DNA of 17,667 nucleotides. Source: Prevotella sp. (GTDB taxonomy: Bacteria > Bacteroidota > Bacteroidia > Bacteroidales > Bacteroidaceae). Location of the stretch: assembly GCA_016291915.1 (NCBI GenBank), contig JAEEZP010000177.1, forward strand, positions 1-17,667. Reading direction: 5' to 3'. Position numbers and translations under genes: made by a program. Under the pieces are notes generated by a model that searched no databases, was not told the DNA's origin, and saw only the letters and a program-made list of their open reading frames with translations. Shown here in pieces: positions 5,702 through 13,664 of the stretch. Numbering within the stretch: the stretch's first letter is position 1; each line of letters begins with the position of its first letter.

Positions 5702-8311
5702 ATGAAAAAGCAGATCCTTTTGGTCGTTCTCAGCATGTTGCTTACCTTACCGTTATCTGCCAAAGTAAAGATAACCGTCAAGCAAAACACGCCGCAGACA
5801 AACTATGCGGCAGGTCTTCTCAAAGATATCTCTGGTGATTATACGATACAGATAGCCGTGAGCAAGAAGGGTCCGGCAGAAGGATTTACCATTACGAAGA
5901 GTGGAAAGAAGGTGGTGATCTCCGGTAACGACACCTCAGGCGCTATCTATGGAGCGAACAGATTGAAAGAGTATTTCTTCATCAATGGCAACCTGGAGGG
6001 TCTTACCACGATTACCGATGCACCGGAGATGAAGATGCGCGGTGCCTGTATCGGCATGCAGAAAACTTTCATCCTACCCGGCCACCGTACCTATGAGTAT
6101 CCTTATACTCCGGAGAACTTTCCGTGGTTCTATGATAAGGCTCTTTGGATCAAGTATTTGGATATGCTGGCTGCCGACAATATGAATGCGGTGTATCTGT
6201 GGAATGGTCATCCTTTCGCCTCACTGGTTAAGTTGAAGGATTATCCCTTTGCCCCTGAGGTGGATGAGGCTACGATGGAGAAGAATATGGAGATGTTCAC
6301 CTTCCTCACCACAGAGGCTGCCCGCCGCGGTATCCAGGTGATACAGATGTTCTATAACATCCTGTTGTCGAAACCTTTCGCAGACCACTACGGACTGAAG
6401 ACGCAGGAGCGTAACCGCCCGATCACGCCGTTGATCGCTGACTATACCCGGAAGAGTATCGCTGCTTTCTTCGAGAAATACCCCAATGTGGGTGTGCTGA
6501 TCACCTTGGGTGAGGCGATGGCGACGGTAGAGGATGATATCGAGTGGATGAACAATACGATCATACCGGGTATCAAAGACGGACTGAAAGCGTCCGGAAG
6601 GAAAGATATCCCACCGATTATCCTGCGTGCCCATGATACCGACGGACCGCTGGTATTGTCGAAGGCACTGCCTCTCTATCCGAATATCTATACGATGTCG
6701 AAATATACCGGTGAGAGTCTGACCACCTATCAGCCGCGTGGCCCATGGGCAGAGACCCACCGTAAGTTGGCTGCTGCTGCTCCTATCCATATCAGTAATG
6801 TGCATGTGTTGGCTAACCTGGAGCCGTGGCGCTGGGGATCACCTGCCTTCACGCAGAAAACTGTTCAGGCTATGCACGAGGTACATCATGCCAACGGACT
6901 GCATCTCTATCCGCAAGCATCTTATTGGGATTGGCCATACACCGCGGATAAGTTGGCTGATAACGGTCGGGAGTTACAGATCGACCGCGACTGGATCTGG
7001 TATGCGGCATGGGGACGTTATTCCTGGAATTGTCGCCGGGATAATGACCGTGACTACTGGGTACGTCGGATGATGGACTACTATGGTTGTGATGAGGAGA
7101 CAGCCAGTTGTATTGTCACTGCCTATGATGAGAGCGGGGAGATTGCCCCTAAGCTACTCCGTCGTTTCGGTATCACCGAGGGTAACCGTCAGGCATTGCT
7201 CTTAGGTATGCGTATGCCGCAGTTGGTGAATCCTTATAAGTTTACCATCTATCCGGGATTCTACGAGAGTTGCGGCCCCGAGGGTGAGAAACTCATCGAG
7301 TATGTGGAGAAAGAGTGGAAGAAACAACCGCATGTCGGAGAACTGCCGCTGAATATCGTGGATGAGTGTGTGGCCCACGGTGAGAAGGCGGTGGCTGCCT
7401 TGGTGGGACTCTCTGTCACGAAGAATAAAGAGGAGTTTGCCCGTCTGTGCAACGATATGTATTGTTACAAGACCTTTGCAGAGGCTTTCCGTCTGAAGGT
7501 GCTCTCCGCTCAGCAGGTGCTGAACTATAAATGGAGTAAGAATGCCCGTTATCTGAAAAAGGCTGTTCCTCTGTTGGAGGATAGTAATAATAAGTGGAAA
7601 GAACTGGTGGCCCTGACGAAAGATACGTATTTCTATGGTCCGAGCATGCACACCAGTCATCGTCGTATCCCTATCGGTGGTGACAATGGTAAGTATATCA
7701 CCTGGGAGCAGATGCTGCCGGTCTATGAGCAGGAACTGGTGGCATTGAGAGAAAACACCCAACGACTGTTGAATCAGAAAGGTGAGATCCTTGATGAGTC
7801 ATCCCTGACAAAGGCTGAGAATGCGAAGGTAACCTTTAACACACCGGTAAGAACGGTGAAGTTGGAGAAGGGAGCCGTCATCTTCCCGCGTCGCAGTGAG
7901 ATCGTCGAGGCCGTGGCCCCGGAGTTGCAAGGACTCGATGCATTGGTCATCAACCGTGATGAGGCGCGTGAGCAGGGCGTGATGGTTGACTTCACTTCTG
8001 AGAAACCTGTTAAGATGTTGGTGGGATTCTTCATCGATGAAGACAGTAAATATGCCGCTCCCCCGAAGTTGGAGGTGGATGCTACCGGTAATGAGTATGG
8101 TCAGGCAGAGCCGATCATCACCAATGCCATCCTCTTGAAGAACTCACCGATTGTGAATGTCCATGCCTACCACCTGCCGGCAGGTCATCATCAGATCCGT
8201 CTGCCACGAGGTATCATCATGGTGGCCGGCTTTACCGAGACCGATCTTAAGCTCCGCGATGCGGGGATGAATGGCGCCTCAGAGGAAGTTGACTGGTTGT
8301 TTATTAAGTAA
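5702..8311 (+). CDS. Exported glycoside-hydrolase-like protein, GH20/GH67-type N-terminal domain, family unassigned
   Basis: The 869-residue protein has a clear Sec signal peptide, with basic MKK, a leucine-rich core and likely cleavage after Ala20 (PLSA). Residues about 22-105, ending SGAIYGANRLKEYF, look like the small alpha/beta domain that precedes the barrel in GH20 and GH67 enzymes. Residues about 110-500 look like a TIM barrel, with Trp- and Glu-rich strand ends: Glu271 (TLGEAM), Glu338 (YTGESL), Glu374 (ANLEPWRWG) and the QASYWDWPY stretch (405-413). A C-terminal beta-rich region follows from about 700. I do not recognise a characterised family or substrate; the acidic residues are only candidate catalysts. 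The start lies 4 bases after the GH78 stop, so the two are probably translated together. It would be periplasmic, feeding the cytoplasmic rhamnosidase. An alpha-glucuronidase-like or galacturonidase-like role is possible but unproven. Confidence 0.55.
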   Translation: MKKQILLVVLSMLLTLPLSAKVKITVKQNTPQTNYAAGLLKDISGDYTIQIAVSKKGPAEGFTITKSGKKVVISGNDTSGAIYGANRLKEYFFINGNLEGLTTITDAPEMKMRGACIGMQKTFILPGHRTYEYPYTPENFPWFYDKALWIKYLDMLAADNMNAVYLWNGHPFASLVKLKDYPFAPEVDEATMEKNMEMFTFLTTEAARRGIQVIQMFYNILLSKPFADHYGLKTQERNRPITPLIADYTRKSIAAFFEKYPNVGVLITLGEAMATVEDDIEWMNNTIIPGIKDGLKASGRKDIPPIILRAHDTDGPLVLSKALPLYPNIYTMSKYTGESLTTYQPRGPWAETHRKLAAAAPIHISNVHVLANLEPWRWGSPAFTQKTVQAMHEVHHANGLHLYPQASYWDWPYTADKLADNGRELQIDRDWIWYAAWGRYSWNCRRDNDRDYWVRRMMDYYGCDEETASCIVTAYDESGEIAPKLLRRFGITEGNRQALLLGMRMPQLVNPYKFTIYPGFYESCGPEGEKLIEYVEKEWKKQPHVGELPLNIVDECVAHGEKAVAALVGLSVTKNKEEFARLCNDMYCYKTFAEAFRLKVLSAQQVLNYKWSKNARYLKKAVPLLEDSNNKWKELVALTKDTYFYGPSMHTSHRRIPIGGDNGKYITWEQMLPVYEQELVALRENTQRLLNQKGEILDESSLTKAENAKVTFNTPVRTVKLEKGAVIFPRRSEIVEAVAPELQGLDALVINRDEAREQGVMVDFTSEKPVKMLVGFFIDEDSKYAAPPKLEVDATGNEYGQAEPIITNAILLKNSPIVNVHAYHLPAGHHQIRLPRGIIMVAGFTETDLKLRDAGMNGASEEVDWLFIK

Positions 8312-8346
8312 AGAGACATAACTAATTCTGATTGTTAATAATTTAG

Positions 8347-8380
8347 AAAATTGAAATCATGCATGCATGGTTTCAATTTT
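8347..8380. terminator. 34-bp near-perfect palindrome, probable (bidirectional) terminator
   Basis: AAAATTGAAA (8347-8356) pairs with TTTCAATTTT (8371-8380), and CATGCATGCATG between them is self-complementary. Only the pair 8357/8370 fails as DNA, and in RNA it is a U-G wobble. The A-run and T-run at the ends give a terminator-like stem working in either direction. It begins 35 bases after the stop codon of the 869-residue protein and ends 6 bases before the -7 box at 8387, so it could also be an operator for the sigma-factor promoter. Confidence 0.55.
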
Positions 8381-8386
8381 ATATAT

Positions 8387-8394
8387 TACTTTTG
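8387..8394 (+). promoter_or_regulatory. Bacteroidota-type -7 promoter box for the ECF sigma gene
   Basis: TACTTTTG matches the Bacteroides housekeeping -7 consensus TAnnTTTG exactly. Transcription would begin near 8400, leaving about 20 bases of leader before the ATG at 8420. No TTTG -33 box is seen at the usual distance. The 34-bp palindrome occupies that position, which may mean regulated or weak basal transcription. Confidence 0.5.
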
Positions 8395-8419
8395 TAACCT
8401 TCGAAACAACGGTGTAGGA

Positions 8420-8932
8420 ATGAGTGAGGGAGTGAATAATAAGCGTCAGATAATAGAACAACTGTTTAATGATCATTATCAACGGTTGTTTTATTATGCT
8501 TATGACCTCACAAACGACGAGGAAGCCAGTAAGGATCTGGTCAATGAGGCTTTTGTCTCATTACTGGAGAAAATTGATGAGTTACAAGATGTTCGTTTAG
8601 ATGGATATCTTTTTGTGAGTATCCGTAACCGTTGCCTTTCATTTTTAGAGAAACAACGACGCAATGATCGCTATCGTGATTATTGCAAGACTGTTTTTAC
8701 AGAGGAAGATGATGATTATTGGATGACAATGGAGGAGCGTATCCAGGAAATGAGCGATGTCATCGAAAGCATGCCGGAACGGACACAGTTCGTTCTTAAA
8801 CAATGTTATTTTGAGGACCGTAGCTATCTGGAGGTTGCCAAAATGTTGGGAATCTCCAGTGATGGTGTAAAACATCATATAGTTAAGGCTTTTCAGAAGT
8901 TGAGGAATCATTTTAATGTTAAAAAACGCTGA
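8420..8932 (+). CDS. ECF-type RNA polymerase sigma factor
   Basis: The protein has 170 residues from ATG 8420 (MSEGVNNKRQ), a usual ECF size. Region 2 covers about residues 15-85 (DHYQRLFYYAYDLTNDEEASKD through GYLFVSIRNRCLSF). Region 4 with its helix-turn-helix covers about 115-165 (SMPERTQFVLKQCYFEDRSY and VAKMLGISSDGVKHH). Region 3 is absent, as expected. An in-frame TTG at 8351 would add 23 residues encoded by the palindrome and the promoter box, so it is rejected. The FecR-like gene begins 45 bases downstream, and the following SusC carries an STN signalling domain. Together these predict a cell-surface signalling cascade in which substrate at SusC frees this sigma factor from FecR, turning on the susCD operon. 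Confidence 0.92.
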   Translation: MSEGVNNKRQIIEQLFNDHYQRLFYYAYDLTNDEEASKDLVNEAFVSLLEKIDELQDVRLDGYLFVSIRNRCLSFLEKQRRNDRYRDYCKTVFTEEDDDYWMTMEERIQEMSDVIESMPERTQFVLKQCYFEDRSYLEVAKMLGISSDGVKHHIVKAFQKLRNHFNVKKR

Positions 8933-8977
8933 ATAGGAATACCCGAAAGTCGTTTTGTCTATTTTATATATATAGGT

Positions 8978-10090
8978 ATGGAGAAAAAAGACACAGGGGA
9001 TAACCTGCAAGGGATGCCAACCATCCACGAAGAACTGGAGGTGAAACGGTGTATGAACCGACGGTTTGTGACAGCGCCTGACACGGGTGCTGCTTGGGAG
9101 GCTTTTAGCCGGAATTACCTTGATAAGGAAGAGAACGATGATGTAAAAGAACCCTGTCGGGAAACGCCAAAATCTCATATATCCGCTAAGATCCTTTGGA
9201 GGATCGTTGCCAGTGCTGCCGCTGTAATAGCTGTTCTGATAGTTTTCAACTGGAACCATCTCGGTAGGAGTGACAAGCATCTTTTCTATGAAGCAAAAGA
9301 TGATATCGCACAGGTTACACTGACGGATGTGTCAGGGAATAAGACCGTCGTTGATCAACAAAAGATCATCATGAGCCAACAACAGAATCAAACGACTGTC
9401 GGCAAGAGTCAGGAAAACGCTTCAGAAATATATAATAAGATCCTTCATCTTGTTACCTCACATGGAAAAACCTGTGAGATAACGTTAGAGGATGGTACCA
9501 CGATATGGCTTAACGATGAGAGTGCTTTGGATTTTCCAGAACATTTCTCTCCGACGAAACGTGAGGTTAAAGTCAGTGGCGAGGCTTATTTTGATGTGGC
9601 AAAAGATGCCAAAAGACCTTTTATCGTCAAGGGAGAAGGATTCGAGACCCGCGTATTAGGCACACAGTTTAACATTAAGTCTCGCAGTGCAAATACCACA
9701 AAGACTTCAGATCCTGTGACAGAGATAACACTGGTGGAAGGAAGTATCTGCGTCACTGATGATAAGGGTATGGAGCAGAGGCTTTTGCCGGGGCAACAAT
9801 ATTTCATAAAGAACGGTCAGTGGAATAGGAAAGAAGTGGATACCTATCCTATTACCCAATGGCGTGAGGGCTTTTTCTACTTTGACCAGACTTCTTTGGG
9901 TGACATCCTTACAGATGTCGGTCGATGGTATAATATCAACGTCGTGTTAGAGAAGCCCGAGTTGATGGATATCATCCTTCATTTTGTGGCTGAGAAAAGC
10001 CAGTCTATTGAAGAGGTGGTAACGTCACTGAACATGTTAAAAGTTGCTCAAATCACACTTGAGGACAACAAAATTGTTGTCAGAGAATAA
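8978..10090 (+). CDS. FecR-family anti-sigma factor
   Basis: The 370-residue protein has a cytoplasmic N-terminal part (about 1-70) that should bind the sigma factor and a single membrane helix at about 71-92 (ILWRIVASAAAVIAVLIVF). The periplasmic FecR domain lies at about 160-258, with typical LEDGTTIWLND and VSGEAYFDVAKD motifs. A C-terminal DUF4974-type domain at about 299-369 (FFYFDQTSLGDILTDVGRWY) should contact the STN domain of SusC. Residues about 100-155 are a Gln/Asn-rich linker. It would hold the ECF sigma at the inner membrane and release or activate it on a signal from the outer membrane. The gene pairs with the upstream sigma gene and is separated from susC by 194 bases that may hold a separate promoter. 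Confidence 0.9.
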   Translation: MEKKDTGDNLQGMPTIHEELEVKRCMNRRFVTAPDTGAAWEAFSRNYLDKEENDDVKEPCRETPKSHISAKILWRIVASAAAVIAVLIVFNWNHLGRSDKHLFYEAKDDIAQVTLTDVSGNKTVVDQQKIIMSQQQNQTTVGKSQENASEIYNKILHLVTSHGKTCEITLEDGTTIWLNDESALDFPEHFSPTKREVKVSGEAYFDVAKDAKRPFIVKGEGFETRVLGTQFNIKSRSANTTKTSDPVTEITLVEGSICVTDDKGMEQRLLPGQQYFIKNGQWNRKEVDTYPITQWREGFFYFDQTSLGDILTDVGRWYNINVVLEKPELMDIILHFVAEKSQSIEEVVTSLNMLKVAQITLEDNKIVVRE

Positions 10091-10184
10091 ATCTTTTTGA
10101 TCAATTTTTTAAGAAAACCCGAAAACCGGACTACCTGATTTCTTTGGATTCTGTTTGTTAATATAGAAAGGCAACCATTTCGTT

Positions 10185-10225
10185 ATGCCAAATCACGATA
10201 TCGGAGCTTGCTCTAGCTTTGGCAT
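10185..10225 (+). promoter_or_regulatory. Candidate promoter/operator in the leader of the SusC gene
   Basis: The 194-base gap 10091-10284 holds this region plus a T-rich stretch just after fecR. TAGCTTTG at 10214-10221 fits the TAnnTTTG -7 consensus, though no -33 box is seen. A perfect 8-bp inverted repeat, ATGCCAAA (10185-10192) and TTTGGCAT (10218-10225), brackets 25 bases, and its right arm overlaps the -7 box. Inside lie the palindrome CGATATCG (10196-10203) and GAGC/GCTC (10204-10213). It could be an operator or a leader RNA structure. Confidence 0.35.
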
Positions 10226-10284
10226 GGTGAGAAATGGTCGGATGAGATTCAACGATAATATTACAAACATAGAACAACAATCAA

Positions 10285-13200
10285 ATGAAACAAAGAAGTC
10301 TCAAAACATTCCTGCTGTTAGTGACATGCTGTCTGTTGTCAACGAATGTCATGTCGCAAAAAAGTGGGAAGAAGGTAACGTTGATCTGTGAGAAGGAACC
10401 GCTCACTCAAGCACTGCGCACGGTGGAGAAGTTGTCTGGTTACTACAAGATCAACTACAGTTATGATGAGCTGAAACGTTACACCGTTACGGTCTCTGTT
10501 CAAGATCAGTCTGCGCCTGATGCTGTTGACATGTTACTCAGAGGTATTCCCTACACTTCTGTGGTTCAAGGACGGTTTATCAGCGTACAACCTAAGCAGG
10601 GAAGTACGGCGGAGATGACGCAACAGCGTACATCCACTCAAAAAGATGGTGTTGCCCAAGGTAAGATCGTTGATCGCAACAAAGAACCTCTTCCTTATGT
10701 TACTATTCGTGTGGTAGGTAAAGAGTCTGTTGGGATATCTGATGCCGATGGAAAGTTTTCTATTCAGGATGTTCAGCCTGATGATGTGTTGGAATTCTCT
10801 TATGTCGGCATGGCTACTGTGCGTCATAAGGCAGGTAACAAGCCATTGGTGGTTATTATGGAGGAAGACAATATGCTTGAGGATGTGGTGGTGACCGGTA
10901 TATTCCCTAAGCGTAAAGATGCCTATACAGGTGCAGTAACCACGATCACCAGTGAGGAACTGAAAAACTATGGTAACAAGAATCTCATCACCTCTATCGG
11001 CAACATCGACCCTGCATTTAACATTCTGACAAACAACGAATTGGGTTCTAATCCTAACCGGCTGCCCGAGATACAAATCAGAGGTAATGCCAACTTGCCT
11101 GCTCTCGATGACTTACAAGACAATACAAAAACCGATCTCAACACACCACTTATTGTACTTGACGGATTTGAAATAAGTCTGGAGCGGCTCATGGACCTTA
11201 ATGACGATGATGTAGAGTCGATCACCTTACTCAAAGATGGTTCAGCCACGGCTATCTATGGTTCACGTGGAGCCAATGGCGTGGTGGTAATCACCCGAAA
11301 GGCACCACAGGTAGGACGCCTAAGACTTACCTATAACGGAAGTTTAAACATCGAGGCTCCCGACCTTACCGACTACCATCTGTTGAATGCCGCTGATAAA
11401 CTGGAACTGGAGCGCCGCGCAGGCTATTATGATATGGTTGACCCACAGCGAGACTTTAATTATAAAAATAAATATAGCAACATTTTGAAAGATGTTCAGC
11501 GTGGAGTAGATACAGACTGGATGGCACTGCCCCTTCGTACAGGTGTAGGCCAGCGTCACAACATGCGTATTGAAGGTGGTGATACCAGTTTCCGCTATTC
11601 AGCATCATTGCAATACAATGGTGTGACAGGTGTGATGAAAGGCTCTAACCGCAATAGTTTCAATGGAGGCATCAACCTGACATATCGTCACCAGAAACTC
11701 ATTTTTAACAATGATCTCAACATCGGTCATACTAAGTCGAAAGAGTCACCCTATGGTACTTTCTCACAATACACCCGACTGAATCCATATTGGAGACCCT
11801 ACGATGACAATGGTGATATTATAAAGATTTTTGACAATGATGTGAACTTCTGGGGAACCTATAGCAATCTTCCCACCAATCCTCTCTACAATGCTACGCT
11901 ACGACAGAAGAACAGCGCCAACTATACCAATATTACCAATAATTTTGCCATAGAGTGGCGACCTTTCACGGGATTCATCGCACGCGGAAGTTTGGGCATC
12001 ACCTGGCAAGATTCAGAGAGTGATAACTACAAATCGGCCAAACATACCGATTTTGAGAAAGATCTCTATCAGACTGCCGAGGGAGCACTCCGTAAGGGTA
12101 GTTATAACTATGGCAATGGCAAGATGATGAATTATGAGGCAGCGCTGACTCTCAGTTATACACATCTCTTTGCCAAGAAGCACCAACTATATACCGGTCT
12201 TAATGCCAACATCATTTCCAAAAATAGCCGTAATTACTACATCCAGGCAGAAGGGTTCCCCGATGAAGACATGGACTTCCTGCCTTCAGCACTACAGTAT
12301 ATGAAAGACGGCAAGCCCAGTGGAAGTGAGGCTAAGATGCGAAGTGTAGGTCTTGTGGGTAGTGTGAACTATTCTTACGACAACCGCTACTATACCGACT
12401 TGGCATATCGCTTGGATGGTTCATCGCAGTTTGGTAGCGACCGTCGCTTTGCACCGTTCTATTCAGCCGGTATAGGATGGAACCTGCACAACGAACATTT
12501 CTTGAAAGACAACAACCTGTTCAACCTCTTGAAGCTCAGAGCTTCTTTCGGACAGACGGGATCACAGAATTTCAATGTCTATCAAGCCATTGCCACCTAT
12601 TCTTATTATATGAGCGATCGCTATAATCAGTGGCTCGGAGCTTACCAGATGGCATTGGAAAACAAAAATCTGGAATGGCAGAAAACCAATAAGTGGAATG
12701 CCGGACTGGAAGTGAGTATGCTTGATGGCCGTATCAATCTTGTAGCTGATGTCTATTTGGAGAAGACGTCCAACCTGCTCTCATCACTCGACCTGCCTCT
12801 CTCTAACGGTTTTACTTCATATGTAGAGAACATTGGTAAGGTAGAGAACAAGGGTTTTGAGGTCAAAGCCACGGTGTTTGTCGTTAAGAATACAGAGAAA
12901 CGCCTCTTCTGGTCGTTAACAGGTTCAATGATGCACAACAAAGACAAGGTGGTAGCCCTCTCGCAAGCGATGAAAGACGAATATGCGAAACTGTTACTTA
13001 CCCGTAGCGTGACTCCCAACAGGGTAATCCGCGAGGGTGAATCACAATACACCATCTATGCTGTACCTTCTTTGGGCATTGACCCCAGCAACGGTCTTGA
13101 GGTTTATCTCAAGCAAAATGGTGAGCCTACCTATACCTGGAATGCCGCTGACAGAGTCCCTTGTGGTGTGAGTCTGCCGAAATACAAAGGAAATATCAGT

Positions 13201-13632
13201 AGCATGTTACGCTGGTGCGATTTCACTGCCAATGTCTCATTAGGCTATCGAACAGGCGGACAGTTGTATAATCAGACACTGGCTACACGCATTGAGAACG
13301 CCGACAAGCAATACAACGTAGATGAACGTGTATTTACCGACAGATGGCAGGAGGTGGGAGACCGCACTTTCTTTAAAGGTCTGACCAACGAGACTGCCAC
13401 CTATGCCACGACCCGTTTCGTTCAAAACGAGCGCACCCTCACCTGCCAGAATATTCATCTGAGCTACGAGTTGCGCAACAAGCCATGGCTTACTCGGTGC
13501 TTGGGCATGCAATCGGCTACTTTCTCTGCCGACCTGAGTGATCTGTTCTATATCTCTACTGTCAAGCAAGAACGAGGACTCGACTACCCCTATTCGCGCA
13601 GGTTCTCATTCACCCTGTCCATGAATTTCTAA
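10285..13632 (+). CDS. SusC/RagA-family TonB-dependent outer-membrane transporter with STN domain
   Basis: The protein has 1115 residues. A signal peptide spans about 1-24, ending NVMSQ. An STN domain at about 29-103 marks transporters that signal to FecR. A carboxypeptidase-regulatory-like domain follows at about 124-195. The TonB box lies near 198-204 (LEDVVVTG), then the plug (about 210-345, including LIVLDGFEI and GSRGANGVVVIT). The C-terminal beta-barrel ends in aromatic Phe (SFTLSMNF), as outer-membrane barrels do. It forms the energised pore for the substrate captured by the SusD-like lipoprotein 32 bases downstream. The substrate cannot be read from sequence, but the accompanying lipoproteins point toward oligopeptides more than glycans. 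Confidence 0.95.
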   Translation: MKQRSLKTFLLLVTCCLLSTNVMSQKSGKKVTLICEKEPLTQALRTVEKLSGYYKINYSYDELKRYTVTVSVQDQSAPDAVDMLLRGIPYTSVVQGRFISVQPKQGSTAEMTQQRTSTQKDGVAQGKIVDRNKEPLPYVTIRVVGKESVGISDADGKFSIQDVQPDDVLEFSYVGMATVRHKAGNKPLVVIMEEDNMLEDVVVTGIFPKRKDAYTGAVTTITSEELKNYGNKNLITSIGNIDPAFNILTNNELGSNPNRLPEIQIRGNANLPALDDLQDNTKTDLNTPLIVLDGFEISLERLMDLNDDDVESITLLKDGSATAIYGSRGANGVVVITRKAPQVGRLRLTYNGSLNIEAPDLTDYHLLNAADKLELERRAGYYDMVDPQRDFNYKNKYSNILKDVQRGVDTDWMALPLRTGVGQRHNMRIEGGDTSFRYSASLQYNGVTGVMKGSNRNSFNGGINLTYRHQKLIFNNDLNIGHTKSKESPYGTFSQYTRLNPYWRPYDDNGDIIKIFDNDVNFWGTYSNLPTNPLYNATLRQKNSANYTNITNNFAIEWRPFTGFIARGSLGITWQDSESDNYKSAKHTDFEKDLYQTAEGALRKGSYNYGNGKMMNYEAALTLSYTHLFAKKHQLYTGLNANIISKNSRNYYIQAEGFPDEDMDFLPSALQYMKDGKPSGSEAKMRSVGLVGSVNYSYDNRYYTDLAYRLDGSSQFGSDRRFAPFYSAGIGWNLHNEHFLKDNNLFNLLKLRASFGQTGSQNFNVYQAIATYSYYMSDRYNQWLGAYQMALENKNLEWQKTNKWNAGLEVSMLDGRINLVADVYLEKTSNLLSSLDLPLSNGFTSYVENIGKVENKGFEVKATVFVVKNTEKRLFWSLTGSMMHNKDKVVALSQAMKDEYAKLLLTRSVTPNRVIREGESQYTIYAVPSLGIDPSNGLEVYLKQNGEPTYTWNAADRVPCGVSLPKYKGNISSMLRWCDFTANVSLGYRTGGQLYNQTLATRIENADKQYNVDERVFTDRWQEVGDRTFFKGLTNETATYATTRFVQNERTLTCQNIHLSYELRNKPWLTRCLGMQSATFSADLSDLFYISTVKQERGLDYPYSRRFSFTLSMNF

Positions 13633-13636
13633 TAAT

Positions 13637-13650
13637 AATGTTACAACATT
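13637..13650. repeat. Short inverted repeat between the SusC and SusD genes
   Basis: AATGTT and AACATT flank a central AC, followed by a short A-run. The hairpin is weak (six AT-rich pairs, two-base loop). Hairpins in susC-susD gaps can tune relative expression or mRNA ends, but this one may be chance. Confidence 0.3.
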
Positions 13651-13664
13651 AAAAAGATATAACA

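Noticed and set aside
8351..8419. Upstream TTG start that would lengthen the ECF sigma factor by 23 residues
   Set aside because: The extension is encoded by the palindrome and the TAnnTTTG box, contains no sigma-family sequence, and ATG 8420 gives a normal ECF length.
10097..10110. TTGATCAA followed by a T-run after fecR as a terminator
   Set aside because: The stem is only four base pairs with no loop, too weak to call a terminator.
10185..10391. 68-residue plus-strand frame overlapping the start of the SusC gene
   Set aside because: It overlaps the SusC signal peptide in another frame, starts inside an inverted repeat, and has no family features.
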